Shown here one piece after another: positions 26,401 to 38,300 of a stretch of DNA of 64,000 nucleotides. The stretch comes from Antedon mediterranea (Eukaryota > Echinodermata > Crinoidea > Comatulida > Antedonidae). The stretch's first letter is position 1. Each line of letters begins with the position of its first letter. The stretch covers positions 13,974,601-14,038,600 of the forward strand of contig NC_092677.1 in the NCBI RefSeq assembly GCF_964355755.1, given 5' to 3'. The notes under the pieces are model-generated. The model was not told the DNA's origin. It saw only the letters and a program-made list of their open reading frames with translations, and made no database searches. The position numbers and the translations under genes are program-made.

Positions 26401-28509
26401 AATTGCATTTTTGTAAAAAGAGGAATAAATACAACTTTAGTACTGCAGTAAACCTTTTATATTCTCACATTCGAGAATCTAGCTATTACAGTAAATTGTA
26501 GAGGGCGCTAGTATACATTTGTGTAACATGTGCAGAGTAAGAGTAAAGATTGAAAAATCTTAAAATCATAAAGGTTTCATTTCAAATAAAGACAGTACAG
26601 GCATGCATCCATACCAAATATATATTTTAATATTGCTACATGTCCAAAGGTAGAGAATTGTAAAGAAAGTGTAAACAAATGGAAAATATACGCCAACCAA
26701 TATGTAACTTTGCTATCATTGTGTTTTGTTTGTTAGAATAGTTTAACAGTAATATATTCAAATATTAAATTCACCATATAAAGGTGTCGGGCAAATTTTT
26801 TAAAAAGGGTTCCTTTTCAATAAAGCATTTGCATATTGGAGAACAGTCTTGCCAGTTTTCGCTCAGATCTCCTTTCTGAAACTTCTCAAAATGTTATATT
26901 ATGTTAACTTATTTTACAAACTCCCTGGTTATACCACAGGATTATTAGAAATGTACTTTCAGAAATGGAACCTAATTAGCATGTTGTTATTGACTGTTCT
27001 GTCGCATCAACATTGAATAAATAGTCCATCTTCATGCTACATTGACTCGGATGATGATCTTGTCATAAAAATGATTGGATTATGAAAAATTAATTGAGAC
27101 AATTATGCATCAAGGTTTAAATCATGTATTTATCCTTCTTAAATTATCCTACTAAACAAACAATATTCACAGGATAATTTGCTTTATAATTGCAGTAATT
27201 GAAGTTTATTGATGCAGTGCTTTGTTTACTCATGCGTTTACTTCAGATCAGTTTGAGCATGGAGGAAACTCCATGGTTTGAGCAGGGAGTTGAACTCCCT
27301 GGTTTGAGTGAACATTGATATTGTAACTGTATGATCAGACTTTGATTGAAACTTCTCCCAATGCCATGTACACTTGATATCAGCCTACTGTACTGTAGGT
27401 TAATATTTCCTCAATGATCAAATACAAAGATGTATCCATAAATATTGAATTAGCTTTTGACAATTGCTAAAACCAACTCCCTGAATACAGAAATGTCTTG
27501 CAAAACATCAATTTTTTTTGATAACTTTTATCAAAGTTCTATTGTCTTTTTTACAAAACAAATGCATTCTAAAAAACAAACAAGATGTTTTTATACAGGA
27601 ACACCATATCTCTTGAAATTGCAAGATTTATTTTTAGATCTATACAATCTTTATTTTACATCGTTAGTAGGTGCCATGTCACTGAATAAATAAACTATAC
27701 GAACTTATTCATGGTAGTTTTCTGAGGAAGTACTCTACACAAATAGAAAGTTACTGTATATTAGGAATGTCATCTTAAAGAATATCAATTGTCGTTAGAC
27801 ATCTAGCCCATTCTATTTTGTGCCAATTTTTTCTGTCATGGGCCAGGTACCTGTATGTCTCAAGTAAGCCAGCCTTATTTAATACTGTTTTCAAGTCATC
27901 CTGATGTATTGTTCCTCAAAACTAAAAGAAAAAACTTTGAATAGGCATATTTTAGTTTTAAAATGTATTCACATTGGTAAGAACATAAAATAATGATTCT
28001 TGTTTTGTTTTATTCCAAATTTTGGCCAAAGTGAATAATCAATTTCTTTTTTTTTCTTTAGACTATTTTTTCAGATGGGCAATCTTTTTAACTAAAAAAT
28101 TCCCAGTATGTTTTATAGGTATTTAGGGTAAAAAGTTGAATTTTATGAATTTATTGTTGATTTCAGAGTGCCAACCCCCACAAAGCTTGTCCTAGAAATG
28201 ATGGTAATAAATCAAAGTGATTTGTTTTCATTTTAAATATGTTTTGATAGATAAAAAATGCTAGATATCACAACAATGGATTTACAAATATGTTTCATAA
28301 GAATGAGGAAGTTCGATGTACAGTACAGTAATACTACAGTAGTATCCTTCTTTTGTACAGTATTATAAAGTTATACAGTATCATCCTAAAAGAAATGGTG
28401 TTCCATAAATTGACAGGCACAGAACAAATTCTAAACTGTCTGGTGTTACTTTTATACTAAATATCAATTAATTAAAATATGAAAAAATTATAAAAATATT
28501 AAGGAAATC

Positions 28510-28585
28510 TGTTAAAATTAGAACCGAGATTTGTATGCAGATGCTACCATTAGACCACTGGGCTCATCATGGTATTTTTCAAATT
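28510..28585 (-). ncRNA. tRNA-like pseudogene or SINE-head fragment
   Basis: On the reverse strand, CAGTGGTCTAATGGTAGCAT matches the D-arm and A-box region of a tRNA, and CTCGGTTCTAATT about 20 nt later resembles a decayed B box. No intact cloverleaf is apparent, so this is called as a remnant. Confidence 0.35.
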
Positions 28586-29429
28586 TGATTAGATAGCGAA
28601 TCTTTACACTTTCAGCGTATATATACAAAGTACTGAACAACAATCAAAACTTAACCAACAATCTAAACATTTTATTCACTGTACATGTAATTCATACAGT
28701 AATATTTACTAAAATTTATTATGGAAAATTCTTGTTGGACCATTTTTTTTTTTTTTCTATCCCTTTAAAATAACACATTATTGAACATTTTGATATTTTT
28801 TACTGAATAATGGTAACAACTAGTTTTATTTTAGAGTAACACATTTCTGTTTTGTTCCCAAAATAACTGCTGTGTGTGTGTACAGTACAGTATGTTAAAA
28901 AAGTTATTAAAGTGAGCAGACATCTTTTACCTCCAACGTTGAAACTAAATAACTCTTAAGTTGCTGCTTATTATTATTATTATACAGCTCATTACTGAAG
29001 TTTAAACATGTTTATTATTTATTTGAGAGCTCTTTGTTTTTTCTACTGTTTTTCCAGAACCTGCTAAACTCTCTGTTTACTTTTAGCTTGATTTGTAGTT
29101 TGTTGAGAGTACATTCAGAGTTAGTTAATGTTTAGATTCGTGTGTACAGTACTTGGAATTTAGTAATCATAGAACATAAGCTGACGTAAGCAAATACTTG
29201 ATGAAAGAAATATAGTTAGTTAGGCTAGTGTGAACGAAATGTGATGAATGATTTTATTGCTTTAAAAAAAAAACGCTTGTGATGAAAATAAAATTCTAGT
29301 AGTGACAGCCAGTAATTTTGAATATTTCAATTCAGGTCTGCTTCCTGAAAACAACCAAATAAACCTAGTTTGTAATTTGAAACAGTTGACAGGTTGTCAA
29401 CAAAGTGTTGTTGAGGTATACAGTACTAT

Positions 29430-29835
29430 CATATTGTATTTATTCAAATTAATGCCCCAGGGCAAGAGGTTTTTTAGGTGGGTGGGGGGAGTTTATTTGT
29501 TGGGTGTGGCTGGTAAATACCCCTCAGATATAATATGAAAAATACAACACAATTATTTATTTATTTATTTAGGAAGTGATGACATAAGGTAAAAATTGTA
29601 TCAAAATGCTTGGTAAATTTTAGATCACTTGTCAATCAATGAATTGTACTAACAAATAGAAATATGTTGTAATACAATATTGTGTATATACTGTATGCAT
29701 GTGGCAGGGTGTTTAGTCAATGGAAATAAACGCACCGGGGAATTTAATTGAGGTTGGTGTTTGTTCCAAAGAATTATCTATGGGTGGGGGTGTTTATTTG
29801 AGGGGAGAATTTATTCAAAGTGGGGCGATTATTAT
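29430..29835. repeat. Degenerate GGGNGTTTATT repeat cluster
   Basis: G-rich words such as GGGGGGAGTTTATTTGTTGG, GGGGGTGTTTATTTGAGGGG and AAATAAACGCACCGGGG recur in both orientations. A related pair (TTTATTCGCCTCCCCTGAAT, AATAAACGCCTCCC) lies at 46925-46965. It appears to be a dispersed family whose borders are unclear. Confidence 0.35.
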
Positions 29836-30877
29836 TTAATATATGTGCATGAAAAAAACCCTACGGCTTTAAACTCTAGATATATTCCATGTTCACTGCC
29901 TTAAGTAGGTCAGACACAAAATGTATGCTGTGTGGATTTCTGTAGGCCTACAGTTTAAAGTGTTATCAAACTGTACTTAGTCCAAAATAGTACCAAATCA
30001 TCACTTGCATTCTACCTGGTTCATGAATTATTTCAAAATAAAAATGTTTAAAAAGAATACAGAAAATTCTTCCACTGTCAGTGTCAGATCTTAATAAATT
30101 GTAATCTCTAAAAAGATGTTGACATTTAATTTAATAAAAACAACAAATTTGATTGTTCTGTCTTGAATAGACAAGTATATTGTATAGATAAATTGATGAC
30201 ACACCTACCATTGGATGTTTCGCAACATTAAAGAGAATAGAACATTTCCTACCGGTATCATTCTTAATGGGTGTGTCATCATCTCACATTACGGTATTTC
30301 ATTTGATGAAACTTACAAAGCCTTCATCTTCAAACTTACTTTGGTGATTGGTGATTGTTTTTCTATACATCGCAATATCATTCCTTGGTTTACTAGGCGT
30401 ACAGTAATGTGCCTTGGGGAGGTCTAACACACATGACACAAATATTTGCTGTGGCTTCTTTCTCCCTAATTAAACCATGCAACATGAAACTGATCTACAA
30501 TTTATCTACTTTAACATTTTATTTTTTACAAAATGAAAATGTTTTTAACAACCAACAAATTCTCAAAATACTTTCAACAGTTTGGTCAAAGTTTGTATTC
30601 CCTCTGTTAGATTGGAAACAGTTTAGAAATTACTTTATTGATCAGATTTATTAATTAATCAATTTGTTTTCATCAGCAATGACAATAAATGGAATGGTTG
30701 ATGTCAATGGCATGTTTTATTTATTCCTTCTCTCTTCGGTACAGATATTTTCTGCATATACTCTGTAAATGATGTAGATATATTAAAATTGAATTGAAAT
30801 TTGTATGATTTGTAATGATGGTCTGTAACACATTTAACACTGTTTGACTGGCATTACATTTGTTTACAAACTAAGGC

Positions 30878-30922
30878 TCTGTCTACACTACAAATACTGT
30901 AGTTTGATAGTGTAGACAGCTT
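30878..30922. repeat. Short palindromic MITE-like sequence
   Basis: GCTCTGTCTACACTA and TAGTGTAGACAGC form 10-12 bp inverted arms around a loop of about 17 nt. Confidence 0.5.
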
Positions 30923-31524
30923 ACACCTGTCATAATTTGAAGATCATATAATAACCCAATAAAATAATGTCTTGAAATGAATATCATATGTGCTGGTCAT
31001 GACACTGTGTTATGTTTGACTTACATCATACCATATGTCAATCAAATATTTACTTTATAGAAATCTCTATAAATTGACGTCATTGTAGAACTGCTTTTGT
31101 ACTAGTACGTAAAACTGGTTGAATAGAGAGGTGAATGTACAGTAGTACGTAAATAAATTGGGTCTAAATTGTTATGTTGCCCAAGCCCAACCAACCCAAT
31201 TTATTCAAAGCCAGGGTCAGCTTTTTGTGTGTGTAATGTAATTAAATCGTGTTTGTCCTATATTTTAGATTTAGATTTTTTTCTTATCCTATTTTATTAT
31301 CTATTTTATTATCTATTTTATTACATTATATTTTATTATAATTTATTATGTGAAATTAAAATGGCATATTAAAAAACAAAGTGTTTTAAATATTTGTTAA
31401 TGACGACAATTGCCGTTATTTGTTTTTGATAGGACTGTTAACTAAATTTGGGTAAACAAAAACTTACTTATTAAAAAGTAAGTGGATAACGGTTGTTATT
31501 GTAAATTATATTAAATTTGGCCTA

Positions 31525-31700
31525 GCCTAGTATTATCAAATTTGCAGGCTACACACCAGGCTTTTGGAATTTTATAGTTGATTTATACTGTTATAATACT
31601 GCACGTTTTTAAATTGTTGCAATATTGTTGTTTTAATCTACCAAGCAAAGTGAATTTCCATTTTTATGGACAAATAAAATTTCTTGAATCTTGAATCTTA
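31525..31700 (+). mobile_element. LINE 3' UTR ending in (TTGAATC)n
   Basis: The end GACAAATAAAATTTCTTGAA followed by TCTTGAATCTT is a typical LINE 3' terminus. Its first ~60 bp (31525-31587) recur at 32372-32438, showing a second partial copy. No RT sequence remains. Confidence 0.4.
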
Positions 31701-32371
31701 TACAAGAGACTACTTGTTGTAGTTTACTGTAGAACTTGGTTGAAAGGTTTAAACATTACAAACATTAATGTTACTTTAAATTGCATCATTTTATACATTA
31801 TTGGCGAATACACATTAAGGTTGAGTTCTTTCAATATTTATGTGTCTGGCGAATTACTATCCCTTTAGGCTATTGTAAATTTGATCAAATAAAAAAGGTT
31901 GATGTTCGTTTAAAACAGACTAAATTGTGCAAATTACTAAATTTTGAATGACTCAGATACTGATATTACTTTAGGGGGCAGTGATTATTTACGAGGCGGA
32001 TAGTAATTCTTTGAGATTTCCTATCGGCTTAAAAACAAATTGAATATTTTGCAATAAGCAAAATAACATTACGGAATCTTTGTCAATAATTACTTTTTGT
32101 GTTTAAATTCTTTTGTTTTTAATAAATTGTTTATTTCTTCTGTTCCAAATTGTTACCAAGGGACACATAAAAAATGCTAACCATTCTAGATGTTTTCGCC
32201 TGTAAATTACAATCATATAATTGTATTGTTTTCTGTATATCTTGTGTAGATTCGTATTCATTCATTACAAGCTCACTCCAAAAAGTGATTTTGGCACTGT
32301 TTATAAAACTTTTTAAAAATGGCTGATGTAGTTTGACTTTAGCTGGGCTTCATATGGGAAGAGGATAGTGT

Positions 32372-32438
32372 TGGCCTAGTATTATCAAATTCGCAGGCTA
32401 CACACCAGGCTTTTAGAATATTATAGTTGATTTATAAT
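32372..32438 (+). repeat. Second partial copy of the 31.5 kb repeat
   Basis: It matches 31525-31587 at nearly every base (GCAGGCTACACACCAGGCTTTT core). The distance to the first copy is about 850 bp and the orientation is the same. Confidence 0.7.
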
Positions 32439-35106
32439 AATTCTATGCAAATTGTGCAAAATTTTTTTTACTGACGAGATTCAAAGAACCGGTTTTCTGT
32501 CGCAGCAGCATGTTTTTGGTGCTTTATTAAACATTTAATAAACAAAGCATTTTATATTTTCAAGATATGCTGACATTGACCCACTGAATTCATTGGTCCA
32601 TCTTTCCTTTCAAAAATTGTCTCCAATGTAGGTGGGCTTAATTATAAGTCATTCATTTTATATTGTCGTTTTGTGTTATTTTTGGAGTTTTATGCTTATT
32701 TTTGGATGGGATTTTATGTTTTGTGGTGGAACAGTGGGTGTACTGTACTTATCCACAGTAAAAGTACTACAAGTGAGGCTTTATTGACTAGTTCAAGGAC
32801 ACTGACTCATGGACTTGACAGCAGTCCGAATTATACTATATCATACTTTGTACATTAACAGAGAAATCATTGCAATTAATAAGTTCTAAACCATTTCTTG
32901 AACCTGTAAGTGCATTGTACATACAGTATGGCACTTGTGAATAAATGTACAATTCTCGCGTGTTAATGTTTGTAAAAATGGGATTTTTCGTAGACTGTAG
33001 ACTGTCAGTCATCTGCTTATATAATAGTTTGTGTAATTAGTTGATTATTGTGAATTAGACATTTTTTATTGTAGTTTTTCTAAATTTAATTGTCTGATAC
33101 ATAAGTTGGTTAGATAATTTTAAATAATTTTAAATTACAGTATTTTATTAATGTTTAAATATGAATCTAATTGTTATATACTGTAGTTCTTATTTATACA
33201 GTATATGTATATTTTCATCGTGTAATTGGTGTTTTACACTGTTGGATGTACAATAAATAAAAATAAAATAAATACAGTACTTTCCAGACGGGCCTTGCTC
33301 CTTACTGTACATTGCAGGGAACAGTGCGGTGGAATCATCTTTGTTGTTTTTTGTTTATTTTTGTGCAAATAAAATAATATTTAAAACATAAAATGTAGGT
33401 CAAAAATTAATTTAACTTTATATTAGAAAGTGACTCACCTTGTGGTACCAACCAGTATGCCTATTATCAATATGTTGAAAACAATTTTTCAAAAGGACTA
33501 ATCAGAAACATCCTGGGATTTAAGAGTGGATTGGACATAGGACTGTTTAATTCAAGGTCAAGCACCTGGACAACTAAACCACAAACTTTTTATTAAATAT
33601 ATTTTAGTAAAAATACATTTTCAGCAAAGTTGACAAAATGTTTATTTTGCGTCCAAAATTAGATTGACTGTGTCTGATACAATTATAGGCTCAGTGTGTG
33701 ATGATGTATGCACAGGGGGTGGTGTTTTGTTGTGACTGTGGAGATCAGTTTACGTTATACAGTACAGTATGTACTGATGTCTAGGCACATTGAACAATGT
33801 TAAAAAATGGCCTGTGATGTCATCGACGGAAACATGAGGCCATGTTTATAATATTTGTCACTCATATGAGGAATGTTAATTTTTTTTTTGCTAGAATGTG
33901 GTGGTCTATTGTTTATTTGGAATGTTGAAAAAATGAATTATTATTAACATAGCAAGCCCCATGAAATATTATTAAAAGTTTAATGTCTACTAAACATATA
34001 CAGTAGTCCTGGCAAAAGGAATGTGCCGTAGATAAATGTTGGTACAAGTGTTGGTATATAATTAAATATTCATAAAGTGATATGATTAGTATTTAATACA
34101 TGAATTTGAGAAGAAAGAAAAAGGTTTTATTTAATTAACCACACATAAAGAAATTATAATTAATAATTGTCCATTGTTGTATGGACCTAGTCTAGTATAT
34201 AGAATGGTCAACAATATACTTCCTACTGTATGCTGTTGTCATAGTTACCTATGTGGTTATTCCTGACCTATGTGTGACATCACTACCTCATATTATCCTA
34301 GGACCTTGTAGGAGGTCCATAGCAAAAGTTAGTATAAAGTTTCTAAAGTTGTTTTCATTAAAGGTATAAATATTCATAAAGCTTCCTTTGACATCACAGT
34401 TTACCTTGCTTTGATAACCTTATCAAAGGTCATCTTTTCCAAGAAACTAATGAATAATTAATGAGGTATTTATGTTTAGCCCAATAAGGTTGTGTTTATA
34501 AGTGTCTAAATATGAATATGTATAAAGTCTACAAATTCCATTGCTTGTGTGGAGTATCCTTGTCTGGATGGTGAATCCAAAGAGGAAATCCTGTATACCG
34601 GAAATGGGTGATAGAGTTAGAAATACGTAGGTGTATATTGACAGTTGAGAGTATAAGTACTTTGGTATAAGATTATCTGACTCACTTGGCATTCAGGTAT
34701 TTGTTGTATGGGATGTATAGCTGTTGGTGATAGGAATTATGTCCATTATTTACACAAAGGATAGTTTAAATATGGTTGTAGATGAGTGTAATAATTCTAA
34801 GGTAAAATATATTTATTTAATTTTTAGCTGATGATAATAGTTTGCTTTGTGTACAGTGTACCTTTATATTTGAGGGTATGGCCATAAATCATGTTACTGT
34901 GTCTTTATTTTTCATGTTCAATAAACTCTTCAATGTTCTTAAAATAAAATAAATAATGTAACATAACATAATGTACATTGAATTTGTTACTTTATATTAT
35001 ACTATAGTGCAGGTATTTTACTAAAATATTCTTTTTATTTGCTTAAAAACTATAAATACAGTAATTGGAGATTTATTAATAACAAAATATTTTTTATATC
35101 TTACAG

Positions 35107-35337
35107 CATGCTTTGGCTAAAGCCTTGTATGACAATAAATCTGAGGCTCCGGATGAACTTGCTTTTAAGAAAGGCGACAGAATCATTGTGATCGAACAAA
35201 ACACTGGTGGTCTTGAGGGATGGTGGCTTTGTTCATTAAATGGTCGTCAAGGCATAGCCCCAGGAAACAGGCTGCAGATTATTCCAGGAGTTTACGATAA
35301 TGGTTCTGGTAGCCGATTTGCTGGCAGTCCTAGAAAG
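35107..35337 (+). CDS. BCAR1: CAS SH3 exon
   Basis: This exon of 77 codons in phase 0 runs from acceptor TTACAG to donor AAG|GTAATA. It encodes a nearly intact CAS SH3 domain: the ALYDN start with its conserved ligand-binding tyrosine, then PDELAFKKGD, GGLEGWWLCSLNGRQGI with the paired tryptophans, and PGNRL with the 3-10 helix. This resembles the human CAS proteins over its full length. The following GVYDNGS stretch begins the linker. There is no ATG in the exon, so a separate first exon must supply the start. Confidence 0.95.
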
Positions 35338-38300
35338 GTAATACTAATAATTTGCATATTTAAGTTGGATTTTTGCCCATTTTCTTAAATGTACTGTACT
35401 GGCAAAAAAAATGACCAATACCTCTCTGACAAAAAATTACTTTCGCTATAGTTATATTATCTAATTTGCATATTAATTATTTGTACTGTACTAGATTACG
35501 AAATAATTCACTGTACCATATTTCACAGGTTGAATTCCACATTATTTTTTGAACTACAGTACTGTAGTACATATTGTACAGTTCATTAGTTTATTATGCA
35601 ATTGCAGGTTATACTATACAGTAGTATAAATAGCAATGTATTAAGTTATTTTATAGTTGAAATAATACTGTACACTAATTTAGCCAGGCATTAAATGATC
35701 ATCTCTTCTCTTCCACAAATTATAAGTTCAATACTCACAACGATCAAATATGTATTTGCAATCAATAAAGCAAGATTATATTTTACTTAACATTTTTCTG
35801 ATTTTCTGATTACATTGGTATTACTATAAATTTAAAATCTATTATGCTTAAAATCGCAGGTCTCTGTGGGAAAATTATTAGGTGTGTTGAGGATAAATTC
35901 TTAAATATGAACAGGTGGGAATGATTTAATTTATGGAACTTAGAGCTCCTCATGCATGGGCGTGTCCACCTATCCATCTCGTAAATATTGAAATTGAACC
36001 ACTTGGTATTTCATGATTCACAGACTAGACCTTGAGCCAGTGGGCTAATGTTTCGTTACTTTCACTTTTTGATGAACTGAAAATCTATATAATTAGTAAT
36101 AGGATCATAAAAGGATAAAGTGAAGAAATCTACCTTGTGGAGATTTGTTTAATTTTGTAAGATTGGTGGTAATATTCCGAGTATTGATTTACCACAATTT
36201 CTTATTCACTCTTGGTATGGTGGTTCTTCTCTACTTTCAATTCAATATTACCCTTTAGAGGAGTTTTAAAAATTCTGTATCTAGAACTTAAGAAAGTTGG
36301 AGATTTAAATGCATTGAGAAAGAGATACTTGTAGAAAAAACCAATTCTAAAGTCAGATATTTATAGAAATGTGAGAAAATCCATTCTTCAGATAGTACGT
36401 CAGTAGATAGCTTTCTTCATTTGCTCTGATAAATAAATTTAATAATTCTGGATGACTTATGTACTATTGCAATTTCAAGCTTCACTACTTTAGTCTGACA
36501 ATAAATGAAAGTATAAAAAAAATTTGGTTGTTTTAAAAACATTTTAACATTTTAAGTTTAAATATTGTTATATAATAAGTTCATAACCATTGATAGTAGG
36601 GTTTAATACCACATTGTGCAGTATGACAGTACTGTATTAATGTACTTTTGCCTTCACAATGACATTTGTCCAAGAACTAAACCTACATTTGAAAATGAAA
36701 CAATAAAATAAATACAGTATTTTCTTAAACAATTGGCAATTCAAAGGATTTACTAAGTGTTTTGTTTGTTCAAGAACTTTTATTAGTATGTCACCTAAAT
36801 ATTTACTTTAAATAAACATTCATACAGTACTTAATAGTAAATACACAATTCTATTGATTGTTACTGTACCATATCTGTACAAAGAGGATTTCCTTTTGTA
36901 TTTAACAAGTCAAAAACTAAAGGTATTATTTACAAGGTAATCTGTTTAATAGTTAAATAATTGTTTGGTTTGAAGGTTTATGTGTCAAAGGTGTTAATTA
37001 ATGTATTTGTATTGTTTGCTTTAAAAGTTTAAAAGGATATAAGAAATGTATCAATATTTTGGTTTTCTTTGAATTGTTTTATTGTAATTTGTATTTTTTT
37101 TATTTTTTTACCTCGAGTCATTTGGCTTATTAATGACAATGCTCATTATATAAATAAATTGAACATAAAATATATTGTTGCATTATAAAAAAAAATCAAA
37201 AAGGAATCAAAAGTTTAAACAAGGTAAACAAACACATCATTCACACGTCCAGGATTGCGTCACGTCAATATTTTACCAGTTCATGAAAACACCATGATTT
37301 TGCTTCATTTGTACTGTACTGCTTCCAAGATTGAAGATGTCGATTCTTACACATTGGCATTTATTTCTTTCAAAACAAAATAATAATAAAAATTAAAGAA
37401 CATTTCTTTTAATTTACAAATATTTTATGAAATTAAAACAGACTGGAAAAGAAAGAAGTGTCCTAAAAAATGGTAATATATTTCTTTGAGGTTTGAAAGT
37501 GGCAAGATCCCAAAAAGTAAAATCAAAAGAAAAAACCAAGAGAAACTTGTGTTGGGCAAGCCAATGCCAGATTATTAATGTATGTTTTGAAATCTATAGC
37601 AGCTACAGCTATAGGCTACATTGACAATCTTCTGATATTTGACCTAGAGTATATTGAGGACCATGTCAAAATGATTTTGGGTTTTTTTTTGTGGATAATA
37701 ATATACTGTTTATTGCAGTGACTTTATTTTAAGTTGTTAAAACTAAATTCATAGGTCTTTGCAAATATGATCTACAGTAGCTAGGCCCTTACTACTGTAT
37801 AAGGTTAATGAATAGTCATGAGACCTACAGGAGTACATACTGTATAGGCTTTTCACTACTGTAAATATTATAAATGTTTTATACTCTACTTTATCTCTTT
37901 TTACAAAACAAATTGCTTCCTTTATTTTTCAATTCTTTAATACCAAACTCCCTGTGACAATGTCTAATCTATTAAGTCATCATACAAAATAACACAAGTA
38001 CAATTTACGTATCGACAATAAATTTCAGCATCTTAATGTACCTCCTTTTAGACTGAAAATTTCGGAATATTTTATTTCTGTTTCAGGACCGTGAATCTGG
38101 AATGATCTTGATGACAAACTAAAGCATTTTAAATCTCTTTATACTTTTCGTAAAAATTTTTAAAAATATCTTATTTCTTTATACTAATTTTAATATTATT
38201 ATGATTGTAATACACTGAAAGTATCTATTTTTATTTCATCGTTTTTGTTTTTATTTATTATTTTATGTAGTAAATTGTATTAGTTTAAATGTATGTGTAT

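Larger units (their letters stand above)
12833..35106 (+). other. Putative CAS intron 1: non-coding, repeat-rich
   Basis: If exon 1 is correct, this 22.3 kb intron has a GTAGGA donor and a TTTTTTATATCTTACAG acceptor. No additional conserved exon was recognised in it. It contains the LINE fragment at 17.9 kb, LINE tails near 20.7 and 31.7 kb, an inverted-repeat element at 21.9 kb, tRNA-like sequence at 28.5 kb and simple repeats, with otherwise anonymous AT-rich DNA. Confidence 0.35.

Noticed and set aside
38091-38130. Alternative last CAS exon: TTTCTGTTTCAG followed by a 12-codon open frame and AATAAA downstream
   Set aside because: Another frame of the same stretch translates to a LINE RT C-terminus with the standard WND...FKSLYTF motif, so it is a LINE remnant; the acceptor match is probably chance.
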